A DNA stretch of 13,111 nt from Actinomycetes bacterium (GCA_023404805.1 JAEYAL010000281.1:1-13111), one strand, 5' to 3'. Positions 6,511 to 12,185 are shown, counted from the first letter of the stretch. The notes: generated from the letters alone by a model not told the origin. Made by a program: numbers and translations.

Positions 6511-7440
6511 TTGCGCTCTCTGCTGACCGCCCTCCTGCTGGCTGCTGCTGCCTTCGTCAGCGCCGCTGCGCCCTGCAGCGCCGCGACGGTGATCGGCATG
6601 GGCGACCAGAACCCCAAGCTGTTTGAAGACCCGCGCTTCACGAGCCTTTCGAAGGTCAAGGTCGTCCGCTACATCGCGCCGTGGGATGTCGAGAACGTGC
6701 CCTACGCCAAGGCGCAGGCCGAGGCCTGGATCGCTGCGGCGAAGGCCAAGGGCTACCTCATCCACTTCACGTTCAACTACGGCGCCGCGAAGCCGCTCGT
6801 CAACCCGACGGTGGCCCAATACGTCGCCGCGACGAAGCCGTTCGTCGCGCGCCACAAGGCGTCGGTCGAGTCGTGGGGCGTGTTCAACGAGGTCAACCGC
6901 GGGCTCGCCGAGGGCCGCTTCACCACGCCCGCGCCGAGGCTCGCCGCGCAGCTCGCGACCGCGTTCCGCACGAAGGTCTGCGTCGGCTGCAAGGTCGTCG
7001 CCGTCGACCTGCTCGACGGCATGAACGTCGCCGGGACGCTCACCTACCTCAAGGCGTTCCTGCGCGCGATCGGCAAGAACCGCCCGAAGATCGTCGGCTT
7101 CCACAACTACTCCGACACCAACCGCAACAGCATGACCCGCACCGCCGCGCTGCTGAAGGCCGTCGGCAAGGCGCCGAAGGTGTGGATCACGGAGACGGGT
7201 GGCCTCTACAAGTTCGGTGCCGACGGCTCCGGCTTCCTGCCTGACAGCAAGCGCCAGGCGACCGCGATCCGCCAGGTCTTCAAGATCGCGAAGAAGTACC
7301 CGCGCATCGAGCGCACGATCTTCTACAACTTCTACGGCCCGGGCGAAGACCGTCCGGACGACATCTTCGACGCCGGCCTGATCTCGGGCGTCGACACGAT
7401 CCGCCCGGCGTACAACGTCTTCAAGAAGTACGCGAAGTAG
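6511..7440 (+). CDS. Secreted GH clan A-like (TIM-barrel) glycosidase-family protein
   Basis: A 309-residue exported protein. Residues 1-24 are a signal peptide ending around PCSA. The mature part reads as a compact (beta/alpha)8 glycosidase of clan GH-A: the acid/base motif is SWGVFNEVNRG (Asn126-Glu127) and the nucleophile motif is VWITETGG (Glu228), both at expected barrel positions (strands 4 and 7). Asn199-Tyr200 (GFHNYSD) lies between them. Cys157 and Cys160 are four residues apart and could bind metal or pair. It is short for a GH5/GH39-type catalytic domain and carries no binding module. The TTG at 6511 is chosen because the signal peptide follows directly and GGAG (6498-6501) lies 9 bases upstream; the open frame before it is Arg/Pro-rich and not protein-like. 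No other sugar genes are adjacent, so the substrate is unknown; both catalytic Glu residues suggest an active enzyme. Confidence 0.78.
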   Translation: MRSLLTALLLAAAAFVSAAAPCSAATVIGMGDQNPKLFEDPRFTSLSKVKVVRYIAPWDVENVPYAKAQAEAWIAAAKAKGYLIHFTFNYGAAKPLVNPTVAQYVAATKPFVARHKASVESWGVFNEVNRGLAEGRFTTPAPRLAAQLATAFRTKVCVGCKVVAVDLLDGMNVAGTLTYLKAFLRAIGKNRPKIVGFHNYSDTNRNSMTRTAALLKAVGKAPKVWITETGGLYKFGADGSGFLPDSKRQATAIRQVFKIAKKYPRIERTIFYNFYGPGEDRPDDIFDAGLISGVDTIRPAYNVFKKYAK

Positions 7441-7502
7441 GACGCAGCTGCCGCTCGGTGGCCGCGCGGCTTTCGACCGACCGCGACCGGGGCGGGCGCC
7501 GG

Positions 7503-7508
7503 TAGATT
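7503..7508 (+). promoter_or_regulatory. Candidate -10 TAGATT, leaderless arrangement
   Basis: TAGATT ends 8 bases before the ATG at 7517, with no Shine-Dalgarno between. The -35 is not recognisable. Similar hexamers lie before the starts at 2062 and 10944. Confidence 0.4.
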
Positions 7509-7516
7509 CCTGCGCC

Positions 7517-7885
7517 ATGGACTTCTGGGACGTGCTGCGCACCATCCACCTGCTGTCGATGGCGTTCTTCGTCGGCGGCCAGCTCGTGATCGCGGCGGTC
7601 CTCGTGCCGGTGCTGCGCGGCAAGGAAGAGATGAAGCTCGTCGCGCGGCGCTTCGGCCACGTGAGCGGGATCGCCCTGATCCTGCTGATCCTCACGGGCG
7701 CCTACATGGCCTCGCACTACGGCCAGTGGGACAACACCAACCTGCAGGCCAAGCTCGTCCTCCTGCTCATCCTGTTCGGCGTGATGGGCTACCACATGCA
7801 GAACGGCGCCAAGCGCTGGGCCGAGCCCGTCATGGCGACGCTGTCGCTCGCGATCGTCGTGCTCGGCGTCGCGCTCGCCCACTAA
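7517..7885 (+). CDS. Small four-helix integral membrane protein (CopD/DUF2269-like)
   Basis: A 122-residue inner-membrane protein with four hydrophobic helices at about 7-31, 48-66, 78-96 and 104-121. The opening IHLLSMAFFVGGQL resembles the conserved first helix of CopD/DUF2269-like four-helix proteins. Histidines at 11, 48, 67 and 93 lie in or near helix ends and could ligate heme or metal, but no cytochrome motif is definite. It starts 76 bases after the glycosidase stop, with its own possible -10 at 7503, and is followed after 12 bases by a strong hairpin. Function unknown; resemblance to CopD is by pattern only. Confidence 0.8.
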   Translation: MDFWDVLRTIHLLSMAFFVGGQLVIAAVLVPVLRGKEEMKLVARRFGHVSGIALILLILTGAYMASHYGQWDNTNLQAKLVLLLILFGVMGYHMQNGAKRWAEPVMATLSLAIVVLGVALAH

Positions 7886-7897
7886 GGGCGCGGGACC

Positions 7898-7930
7898 GGC
7901 AGGTTTGCAGCGCACCGCTGCAAACTTGCC
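7898..7930 (+). terminator. Terminator hairpin after the four-helix membrane protein gene
   Basis: A 15-bp stem, GGCAGGTTTGCAGCG (7898-7912) with CGCTGCAAACTTGCC (7916-7930), one G-T wobble and a 3-base loop, starting 12 bases past the stop. The sequence after it is CT-rich (GTCGCTCTTG) but not a true T-tract. Confidence 0.75.
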
Positions 7931-7954
7931 GTCGCTCTTGCCCCCGACAACGAC

Positions 7955-8007
7955 ACCGGCCACCCGGTCGCGCCGCTGGGGAGGTACGGCGAGACCGGGT
8001 GGCCGGT
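7955..8007. repeat. 53-bp inverted repeat with 15-bp perfect arms
   Basis: ACCGGCCACCCGGTC (7955-7969) and GACCGGGTGGCCGGT (7993-8007), with a further 5-bp inner stem CGCCG (7971-7975) / CGGCG (7987-7991). Architecture is like the 46-bp elements but there is no ATAGGG core. It is 27 bases past the orphan stop at 8035 on the minus strand, so it may terminate a minus-strand transcript. Confidence 0.6.
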
Positions 8008-8201
8008 GAAGAGTCAGGGGGAGAAGTGGGGGTGTTACTTGCGCAGGGGCATGATCTGGTTCTCCGAGCGGGTGGAGGGCCACCCGGCGCCGGGGCGACG
8101 GGTCTTGCCTTCCTGAGATCGGCATCTGTGACCGATGTTGAGCCGGTCCTGGCCGGATGGTCGACCCTGGTCGCTGGGCCTGCTCGCGCCGCCCCCGCGG
8201 G

Positions 8202-8232
8202 GCCTGTCGCCCCGGAATACGGGGCAACAGGC
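8202..8232 (-). terminator. msrA terminator hairpin
   Basis: A 13-position stem, GCCTGTCGCCCCG (8202-8214) with CGGGGCAACAGGC (8220-8232), one mismatch, 5-base loop GAATA. It starts 7 bases past the msrA stop on the minus strand. No T-tract. Confidence 0.7.
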
Positions 8233-8239
8233 GCTGGCG

Positions 8240-8902
8240 CTAGGCGGCGGTCGCGCCGGTGCCGATCGGGCACGCGACGCCGGTGCCGCCGATGCCGCAG
8301 TAGCCCGCAGGGTTCTTCTCGAGGTACTGCTGGTGGTAGGTCTCGGCGTAGTAGTAGTCGCCGGCCGGCGCGATCTCGGTGGTGATCTCGCCCAGACCCT
8401 TCGCCTCAAGCGCCTTGCCGTAGGACTCGGCCGAGGCGGCCACTGCCGCCGCCTGCTCCGGCGTCGACGTGAAGATCGCCGAGCGGTACTGGGTGCCGAC
8501 GTCGTTGCCCTGGCGGTTGCCCTGGGTCGGGTCGTGGCCCTCCCAGAAGGTCTTCAGGATCGTGTTCAGCGACGTCTTCGCCGGATCCCAGACGACCTTG
8601 ACCACCTCGGTATGCCCGGTGCGGCCGGTGCACGTCTCCTCGTAGGTCGGGTTCGGGGTGTAGCCACCCGCGTAGCCGACCGACGTGGTGTAGACGCCGG
8701 GGAGCTTCCAGAAGAGGCGCTCAGCGCCCCAGAAACAGCCCATCCCGACGGTGATCTCCTCAAAACCGTCTGGGAAGGGCGGCTTGATCGAGGTGCCCAG
8801 GACCGCGTGGGTGCCGTCGACTGGCAGCGGGGCTGAGCGGCCAGGGAGCGCGTCCTCCGGGCTGACCATCGTGGCCTTGCGGCGCAGGGCTTCAAACAGC
8901 AT
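8240..8902 (-). CDS. msrA: Peptide-methionine (S)-S-oxide reductase MsrA
   Basis: A 220-residue cytosolic enzyme that reduces (S)-methionine sulfoxide in proteins and free methionine, using thioredoxin or a similar donor. The active site GCFWGAE has catalytic Cys56. Other family hallmarks are SVGYAGGYTPNPTYEE (74-89), GRTGHTEVVKVVWDP (93-107), QGNDVGTQYRS (131-141) and AETYHQQYLEKNP (186-198). Recycling cysteines Cys202 (GYCG) and Cys211 (VACP) are arranged as in three-Cys E. coli-type MsrA. The N-terminal ~45 residues are the usual longer-form extension, not a signal peptide. The ATG at 8902 is preceded at 6 bases by AAAGGA. No msrB is adjacent. Divergent from the mutase-like gene; a perfect dyad (8930-8944) lies in its leader. 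Confidence 0.97.
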   Translation of the reverse strand: MLFEALRRKATMVSPEDALPGRSAPLPVDGTHAVLGTSIKPPFPDGFEEITVGMGCFWGAERLFWKLPGVYTTSVGYAGGYTPNPTYEETCTGRTGHTEVVKVVWDPAKTSLNTILKTFWEGHDPTQGNRQGNDVGTQYRSAIFTSTPEQAAAVAASAESYGKALEAKGLGEITTEIAPAGDYYYAETYHQQYLEKNPAGYCGIGGTGVACPIGTGATAA

Positions 8903-8929
8903 TCGTGTTCCTTTCGGAGACTCGGCGGG

Positions 8930-8944
8930 GGCCGAACTTCGGCC
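8930..8944. promoter_or_regulatory. 15-bp dyad in the msrA leader
   Basis: GGCCGAA-C-TTCGGCC is a perfect 7+1+7 palindrome located 27 bases before the msrA ATG and 15 bases before its Shine-Dalgarno. A repressor site or a leader hairpin are both possible. Confidence 0.45.
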
Positions 8945-9144
8945 GGTCTCGCGGGGTCTTCTTCATCTCAGGGTAGCCCTCGCGTGTGTGATCTGCGAGG
9001 ACTATGAAGACGGTCCCCGGACGGGTGGTTTTGTTACACCGAGCGGGCCGTCGACCGCCCGGCCCGAGGCCACGCCGACCACCCCATCGGCGCCCGGTGC
9101 CCAGGTCCAACCTGAATCCGACGGGCGCCCGCCTCCGGGTGGCG

Positions 9145-9150
9145 TACAGT
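9145..9150 (+). promoter_or_regulatory. Candidate -10 TACAGT for the mutase-like gene
   Basis: GCGTACAGT resembles the CGTACAAT at 6381-6388 upstream of the glycosidase. No matching -35 is visible, so confidence is low. Confidence 0.25.
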
Positions 9151-9210
9151 TCTCTGTGCTCGCGCGCACTGAAGTCCCTTGAGGTGCGCGCATTCTGAGC
9201 CGAGTCACCC

Positions 9211-10341
9211 ATGTCCAGCCCTTCCGATCCGTCGACGGTTCCGACGCCACGCCTCGTGGCTGTGCTCGCCGGCGCTGCCGGCCAGCCGGGCCGCATGCCG
9301 ACGGCGCTCGAGCTGGCGCCGATGCCGCAGCTCGCCGGGCTCGCGCGCGCCGGGCGCGTCGGCCGTCTGCGGTCGGTGGCCGCGCACCTGCCGGTCTCAG
9401 AGACCTCGGCGGCCGCCACGTCGCTGGGCATGATCCCGCCGATGGCGCTCGATCCCGGTGCCGTCGCGATCGAGTCGCTCGGGCGCGTCCTGGCGACCGA
9501 CGAGAGCTGCACCGTCGTCGAAGTGCTCGACCTCCACGGCGACCCCGCCCCAGCCCTGGATGTCGAGCGCGCGGAGACGGCGCTGCGCCACCAGTTGCGC
9601 TGGCAGCGTGTCGCCGGAGTGATCCGCGGCAACCAGATCCTGATCGCGGGCGCCGTCCCGACCGTGCTGCCGCAGATCGAAGGGCTGCGCCTCGAGCCGC
9701 TGGCGCCGGGTTTCCTGCCTTCGCCGATGCTCGATGCCGGGATGGTCGTGATCGCCGCTGAGGGGTCGATGCTGCTCGGTGTCGCGTCGCTGCTCGGCGC
9801 GACCATCGTCCCGGTCGACGCGTCGAAAGGCGAAGTCCACGATCCAGTGCCGGGCCGCCTGCGCGCTCGCGCGTCGACGGCGCTGTTGGCCGGCGCCCAC
9901 ACCGTGATCGTCGAGTCGCGCGCGCCGCTGCAGGCTCGACGCGGCCACCGTGACGACGCGGGCCGTGAACGCGCCTGCGCTGCGGCGCTCGGTCAACTGG
10001 ACCGCGAGCTGCTCGGCCCGCTGCGCGCCGCGACCAGCTGGGTCGGAGCGTGCATCTCGGTCACCGCTGATCTGCCGCGCACCTCGTCCGGTGTCCCCGT
10101 CCGCGGCGACGTGCCGATCGCGATGGCCGGGCCGAGGTCCGTCTTCATGCCCGAGCCCGCTCCCCTGCTGGCGCCGCTTGGCACGTCGCTCGTGCCGGCC
10201 TACAGCGAGCGCGGTGTTGAGACGGCGTCGGCCGTGTCGTCGCCGCTGGCGATGCTGCCGGGCCGCGAGGCAGTGGTGCCGCGCCGCTTCACGCGCGACG
10301 CCCGCACCGGCCTGACGGTCGGCGGCGCCGCCGCGGCCTGA
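9211..10341 (+). CDS. Degenerate relative of 2,3-bisphosphoglycerate-independent phosphoglycerate mutase (ApgM-like)
   Basis: A 376-residue soluble protein. Its layout follows the archaeal-type independent phosphoglycerate mutase of the alkaline phosphatase superfamily. The N-terminal block PTALELAPMPQLAGLARAGR (residues 30-49) parallels the family 'TPLE.A.TPNLD.LA..G..G'. It is followed by ETSAAATSLGM (64-74) where active enzymes have the GSD...LGYD segment. RRGHRDDAGRE (~242-252) parallels the 'DE.GH..D...K' segment, then a helix with LDRELLGPL and SVTADLPRTSSGVPVRGDVPI, parallel to 'TADHSTP...H..DPVP'. Most metal ligands are lost: the early Asp-Gly is VAVLAGAAG, TADH has become TADL, and the following His is absent. 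I infer a non-catalytic or repurposed homologue. The ATG at 9211 is the only start that keeps the first strand; its Shine-Dalgarno is weak. Confidence in family is moderate. Confidence 0.6.
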   Translation: MSSPSDPSTVPTPRLVAVLAGAAGQPGRMPTALELAPMPQLAGLARAGRVGRLRSVAAHLPVSETSAAATSLGMIPPMALDPGAVAIESLGRVLATDESCTVVEVLDLHGDPAPALDVERAETALRHQLRWQRVAGVIRGNQILIAGAVPTVLPQIEGLRLEPLAPGFLPSPMLDAGMVVIAAEGSMLLGVASLLGATIVPVDASKGEVHDPVPGRLRARASTALLAGAHTVIVESRAPLQARRGHRDDAGRERACAAALGQLDRELLGPLRAATSWVGACISVTADLPRTSSGVPVRGDVPIAMAGPRSVFMPEPAPLLAPLGTSLVPAYSERGVETASAVSSPLAMLPGREAVVPRRFTRDARTGLTVGGAAAA

Positions 10342-10388
10342 GGGGTCCGCGAGGAGCGCCGGTTTTCGGCGCTCGGGGCGGAGGGCTG
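10341..10388. repeat. Direct repeat unit 1 with internal hairpin
   Basis: A 48-bp unit starting at the last base of the upstream stop codon. Internal hairpin GAGCGCCG (10354-10361) / CGGCGCTC (10367-10374) with loop GTTTT. About 46 of 49 aligned positions match unit 2. Likely acts as terminator for the mutase-like gene. Confidence 0.7.
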
Positions 10389-10403
10389 GCCGGGGCGTGG
10401 GCA

Positions 10404-10452
10404 AGGGGTCCGCGAGGAGCGCCGCTTTTCCGGCGTTCGGGGCGGAGGGCTG
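10404..10452. repeat. Direct repeat unit 2 with internal hairpin
   Basis: A 49-bp near-copy of unit 1, 15 bases further on. The stem GAGCGCCG (10417-10424) / CGGCGTTC (10431-10438) keeps pairing through one G-T wobble, with loop CTTTTC. It ends 7 bases before the stop codon of the minus-strand gene at 10460, so it may serve as that gene's terminator. Confidence 0.7.
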
Positions 10453-10459
10453 AGGCCGC

Positions 10460-10888
10460 TCAGGCGCCGGTGGCGAGGTAAAGCCAGAAGAGCGCTGCGA
10501 CGACGCCGTTGCTCAGGCCGAATTCGGCGAATGCGCGCGGCGTCAGCCGGCGCGCGGCCAGCAGGCCGGCGCAGAGGACGAGGGCCCACGTCTTCAGGGC
10601 CGCGCCGAAGATGAGAAACGGGTCGACGTGCTCGGGGTGCGCGTAGAGGTAGGCGTAGAGCGCTCCGAACGCCGCTGCGGTCCCAGCGGTGAAGAGCTGC
10701 AGCTGGAGGTGGTCGTCGAGGGCCGCGGCGCCGCTGCGGGGCTGGGGCGCCGCGGCTGGGGCGCGCGGGGGTGTCGGCTCACGCGATTTGGTCTCGGCTG
10801 GCGCGCGCAGCGCGGCGGCCGCGCCCGCCAGCAGCTTCGCCGCCCCCGCGAAATTGAGCGCCGCGCCGACCAGGAGGACCCACTGCAT
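10460..10888 (-). CDS. Four-helix integral membrane protein, unknown function
   Basis: A 142-residue membrane protein with helices at about 3-26, 63-83, 91-111 and 124-140. A charged, Pro/Ala-rich cytosolic-type linker (~30-55) separates helix 1 from the rest. Residues 58-110 contain the distinctive run LDDHLQLQLFTAGTAAAFGA and AHPEHVDPFLIFGAALKTWA, and the end reads AEFGLSNGVVAALFWLYL. This looks like a conserved family, but I cannot name it. The ATG at 10888 is chosen since helix 1 begins there and TACGTT lies 7 bases upstream (leaderless-type spacing). An earlier ATG at 10924 would overlap the divergent promoter. Convergent with the mutase-like gene, divergent from the quinone-reductase gene with 55 bases between starts. 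Confidence 0.72.
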   Translation of the reverse strand: MQWVLLVGAALNFAGAAKLLAGAAAALRAPAETKSREPTPPRAPAAAPQPRSGAAALDDHLQLQLFTAGTAAAFGALYAYLYAHPEHVDPFLIFGAALKTWALVLCAGLLAARRLTPRAFAEFGLSNGVVAALFWLYLATGA

Positions 10889-10895
10889 GCCCTGC

Positions 10896-10901
10896 AACGT
10901 A
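10896..10901 (-). promoter_or_regulatory. Candidate -10 TACGTT, leaderless arrangement
   Basis: On the minus strand TACGTT ends 7 bases before the ATG at 10888. It is a weak match (3/6), supported mainly by the same spacing at four other starts in the window. Confidence 0.3.
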
Positions 10902-10906
10902 GCGCG

Positions 10907-10928
10907 GACTATGACGGTGTGCATAGTC
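10907..10928. promoter_or_regulatory. Candidate shared operator between divergent genes
   Basis: GACTATG (10907-10913) and CATAGTC (10922-10928) form a perfect 7-bp dyad with an 8-base spacer. Its centre is 17-19 bases from each of the two candidate -10 hexamers (10896-10901 and 10932-10937), so one bound dimer could control both genes. No regulator gene is in the window. Confidence 0.5.
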
Positions 10929-10931
10929 GGG

Positions 10932-10937
10932 TAGGGT
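10932..10937 (+). promoter_or_regulatory. Candidate -10 TAGGGT, leaderless arrangement
   Basis: TAGGGT ends 6 bases before the ATG at 10944, placing the transcription start at the A of ATG. No Shine-Dalgarno is present. ATGACG (10911-10916) is a poor -35 candidate at 15 bases spacing. Confidence 0.4.
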
Positions 10938-10943
10938 GCGGCC

Positions 10944-11882
10944 ATGCGAGCGCTGCGTGTGGTGACGGAGGACGGCCCCGGCGCCGTCGAACTGCTCGAC
11001 GTCCCCGAGCCTGACGCGCCGCTGGTCGTCGCGGTGCGGGCGGCGGCGGTGGCCTTCCCGGACGTGCTGATGACCCGTGGGAAGTACCAGATCCGCCAGC
11101 CGCTGCCGTTCACCCTCGGCTGGGAGGCGGCTGGCGACGTCGTCCGCGCCCCGGATGACAGCCCGTTCGCCGTCGGCGACCGCGTGATGACGCTCAGCTT
11201 CGGCGCGCATGCCGAGCAGGTCGCCGCTGTGCCCGAGGCGACGTTCGCGCTGCCGGAGGCGATGTCGTATGAGGAGGGCGCGGCGTTCCCACTGAACTAT
11301 CTGACCGCGCTGGCGGCGCTCGAGCGGCGCGGGCGGCTCGCCGCCGGCGAGCGCGTGCTGGTGCACGGCGCAGCAGGCGGCGTCGGCACCGCGACGATCC
11401 AGGTCGGCAAGGCGCTCGGCGCGCATGTGATCGCGTCGGTCTCGTCCGACGACAAGGCCGCGGTCGCCCACGCGGCCGGCGCCGATGAGGTCGTCGTCGG
11501 CGACGACTTCCGCAGCGGCCTCTCAGGTCCCGTCGACCTGATCATCGACTCGGTCGGCGGCACGGAGCGCTTCAAGGAGTCACTGCGCTCGCTGCGCCCC
11601 GAAGGGCGCCTCGTGGTCGTCGGCTTCGCCGGCGGCGAGATCCCCGAGATCCGCGTCAACCGGCTGCTGATCGGCAACACCGACGTGATCGGCTGCTCCT
11701 TCAACATCCTCGCCACCGAGCCGACCGGCATCGCTGACGCGATGGCCCGCCTCACCGGCCTCGTCGCCACCGGCGCTCTGCGACCCGTGATCGGAGCGTC
11801 CTACCCGCTCGCCGATGGCGCCACCGCGCTCCGCGAGATCGACGAGCGCCGCGCCACCGGCAAGGTGATCCTCACGGTGTGA
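10944..11882 (+). CDS. Zinc-independent quinone oxidoreductase-type MDR protein (NADPH:quinone reductase family)
   Basis: A 312-residue cytosolic medium-chain dehydrogenase/reductase of the quinone-oxidoreductase branch, using NADPH to reduce quinones or enones. The N-terminal GroES-like domain (~1-115) lacks the catalytic and structural zinc cysteines of alcohol dehydrogenases. The Rossmann domain (~116-245) has the branch signature VLVHGAAGGVGTATIQVGKA, with AAGGVG at 143-148. The MDR motif GWEAAGDVV (59-67) and the C-terminal ATGKVILTV end are typical, and the length is normal. The ATG at 10944 matches the family N-terminus (MRALRV). It probably starts a leaderless transcript and is divergent from a membrane-protein gene, with a dyad between the promoters. 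Physiological substrate not readable; electron acceptors in this branch are broad. Confidence 0.9.
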   Translation: MRALRVVTEDGPGAVELLDVPEPDAPLVVAVRAAAVAFPDVLMTRGKYQIRQPLPFTLGWEAAGDVVRAPDDSPFAVGDRVMTLSFGAHAEQVAAVPEATFALPEAMSYEEGAAFPLNYLTALAALERRGRLAAGERVLVHGAAGGVGTATIQVGKALGAHVIASVSSDDKAAVAHAAGADEVVVGDDFRSGLSGPVDLIIDSVGGTERFKESLRSLRPEGRLVVVGFAGGEIPEIRVNRLLIGNTDVIGCSFNILATEPTGIADAMARLTGLVATGALRPVIGASYPLADGATALREIDERRATGKVILTV

Positions 11883-11888
11883 CGGCGG

Positions 11889-11933
11889 GCCCGGTCACGC
11901 CGGCTCGGATGACCACGGGGCGGTGACCTGGGC
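11889..11933 (+). terminator. Terminator-like hairpin after the quinone-reductase gene
   Basis: GCCC-GGTCAC (11889-11898) pairs with GTGACC-T-GGGC (11923-11933), a 10-bp stem with one bulged T and a 24-base loop, starting 6 bases past the stop. No T-tract. Confidence 0.5.
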
Positions 11934-11971
11934 AGTGGGCGGGTGGGCGTTCCCCGGCCCGCTGCCATCAA

Positions 11972-12060
11972 GGACGGTGGGGGATTCGAACCCCCGAGAC
12001 GGGGGTTACCCGCCTAACGGTTTTCAAGACCGTCGCATTCAACCGCTCTGCCAACCGTCC
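11972..12060 (-). tRNA. tRNA-Ser (anticodon UGA)
   Basis: On the minus strand an 89-base class II tRNA. The acceptor stem is GGACGGT / ACCGTCC (7 bp). The anticodon arm ACGGT-CTTGAAA-ACCGT gives anticodon TGA, reading UCA-type Ser codons. A long variable arm (GGCGGG/CCCCCG-like) is followed by the T arm GGGGG-TTCGAAT-CCCCC. The 3' CCA is not encoded; the base after the acceptor stem (discriminator) is T. It lies downstream of the Hcp-like gene and its palindromic element, and convergent with the quinone-reductase gene. tRNA identity is secure from the anticodon loop and long variable arm. Confidence 0.96.
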
Positions 12061-12090
12061 GCGAGTGGTCCCCGCATGCAAGCACACCCG

Positions 12091-12106
12091 GGCGCCGCGC
12101 GGCGCC
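12091..12106. repeat. Short GC palindrome upstream of the tRNA
   Basis: GGCGCC (12091-12096) and GGCGCC (12101-12106) around GCGC. It lies 30-46 bases upstream of the tRNA 5' end on the minus strand, in the promoter zone. It could be chance in such GC-rich sequence. Confidence 0.25.
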
Positions 12107-12123
12107 TGCGCGCCCCGCGGCAC

Positions 12124-12169
12124 TGAACGTTCTTTTTGCTCCCCTATAGGGGAAGGTAAAGAACGCTCA
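12124..12169. repeat. 46-bp palindromic element, copy B
   Basis: Arms TGAACGTTCTTT (12124-12135) and AAAGAACGCTCA (12158-12169) pair over 12 bp, with one position that is G-T or A-C depending on the strand. The centre is the perfect palindrome CCCCTATAGGGG (12141-12152). It sits 16 bases past the stop codon of the minus-strand gene at 12186, the same distance and same total length as copy A. Confidence 0.8.
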
Positions 12170-12185
12170 ATGCGGAGGAGGCCGC

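Larger units (their letters stand above)
7886..8239. other. 354-bp gap with hairpins and an orphan coding-like tail
   Basis: From left to right: a terminator hairpin for the plus-strand gene (7898-7930); a 15-bp perfect inverted repeat (7955-8007); a minus-strand stretch ~8035-8105 that reads like the C-terminus of a protein (ends ENQIMPLRK then TAA) but has no start codon downstream of the msrA gene; and the msrA terminator (8202-8232). No complete gene can be called. Confidence 0.5.
8903..9210. other. Divergent intergenic region (308 bp) between msrA and the mutase-like gene
   Basis: Contains the msrA ribosome binding site (8909-8914), the dyad 8930-8944, a possible minus-strand -10 TACCCT (8975-8970), and a possible plus-strand -10 TACAGT (9145-9150) about 60 bases before the ATG at 9211. 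No small gene can be supported. Confidence 0.5.

Noticed and set aside
6152..6526. Small plus-strand open frame between the monooxygenase and the glycosidase
   Set aside because: Starts antisense inside the monooxygenase and ends within the glycosidase signal peptide; no ribosome binding site or protein-like composition.
6271..7695. 474-residue minus-strand open frame over the glycosidase
   Set aside because: Antisense shadow; the plus strand carries catalytic motifs and a signal peptide, whereas this frame shows only biased composition.
8035..8409. Minus-strand frame of 124 residues ending in ENQIMPLRK
   Set aside because: Its first part overlaps msrA in another frame on the same strand and is Arg/Ser/Pro-rich. 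Only the last ~21 codons look coding, so I report the tail as a finding and not as a gene.
8903..8999. Riboswitch in the msrA leader
   Set aside because: Only a single short dyad is visible; no multi-stem aptamer pattern I know can be fitted.
8892..9902. 336-residue minus-strand open frame over the mutase-like gene
   Set aside because: Overlaps both the msrA start and the mutase-like gene, with no domain and no ribosome binding site.
10341..10452. CRISPR-like repeat
   Set aside because: Only two units, a 15-base separation instead of a 30-40 base spacer, no cas genes, and position between convergent stops point to tandem terminators.
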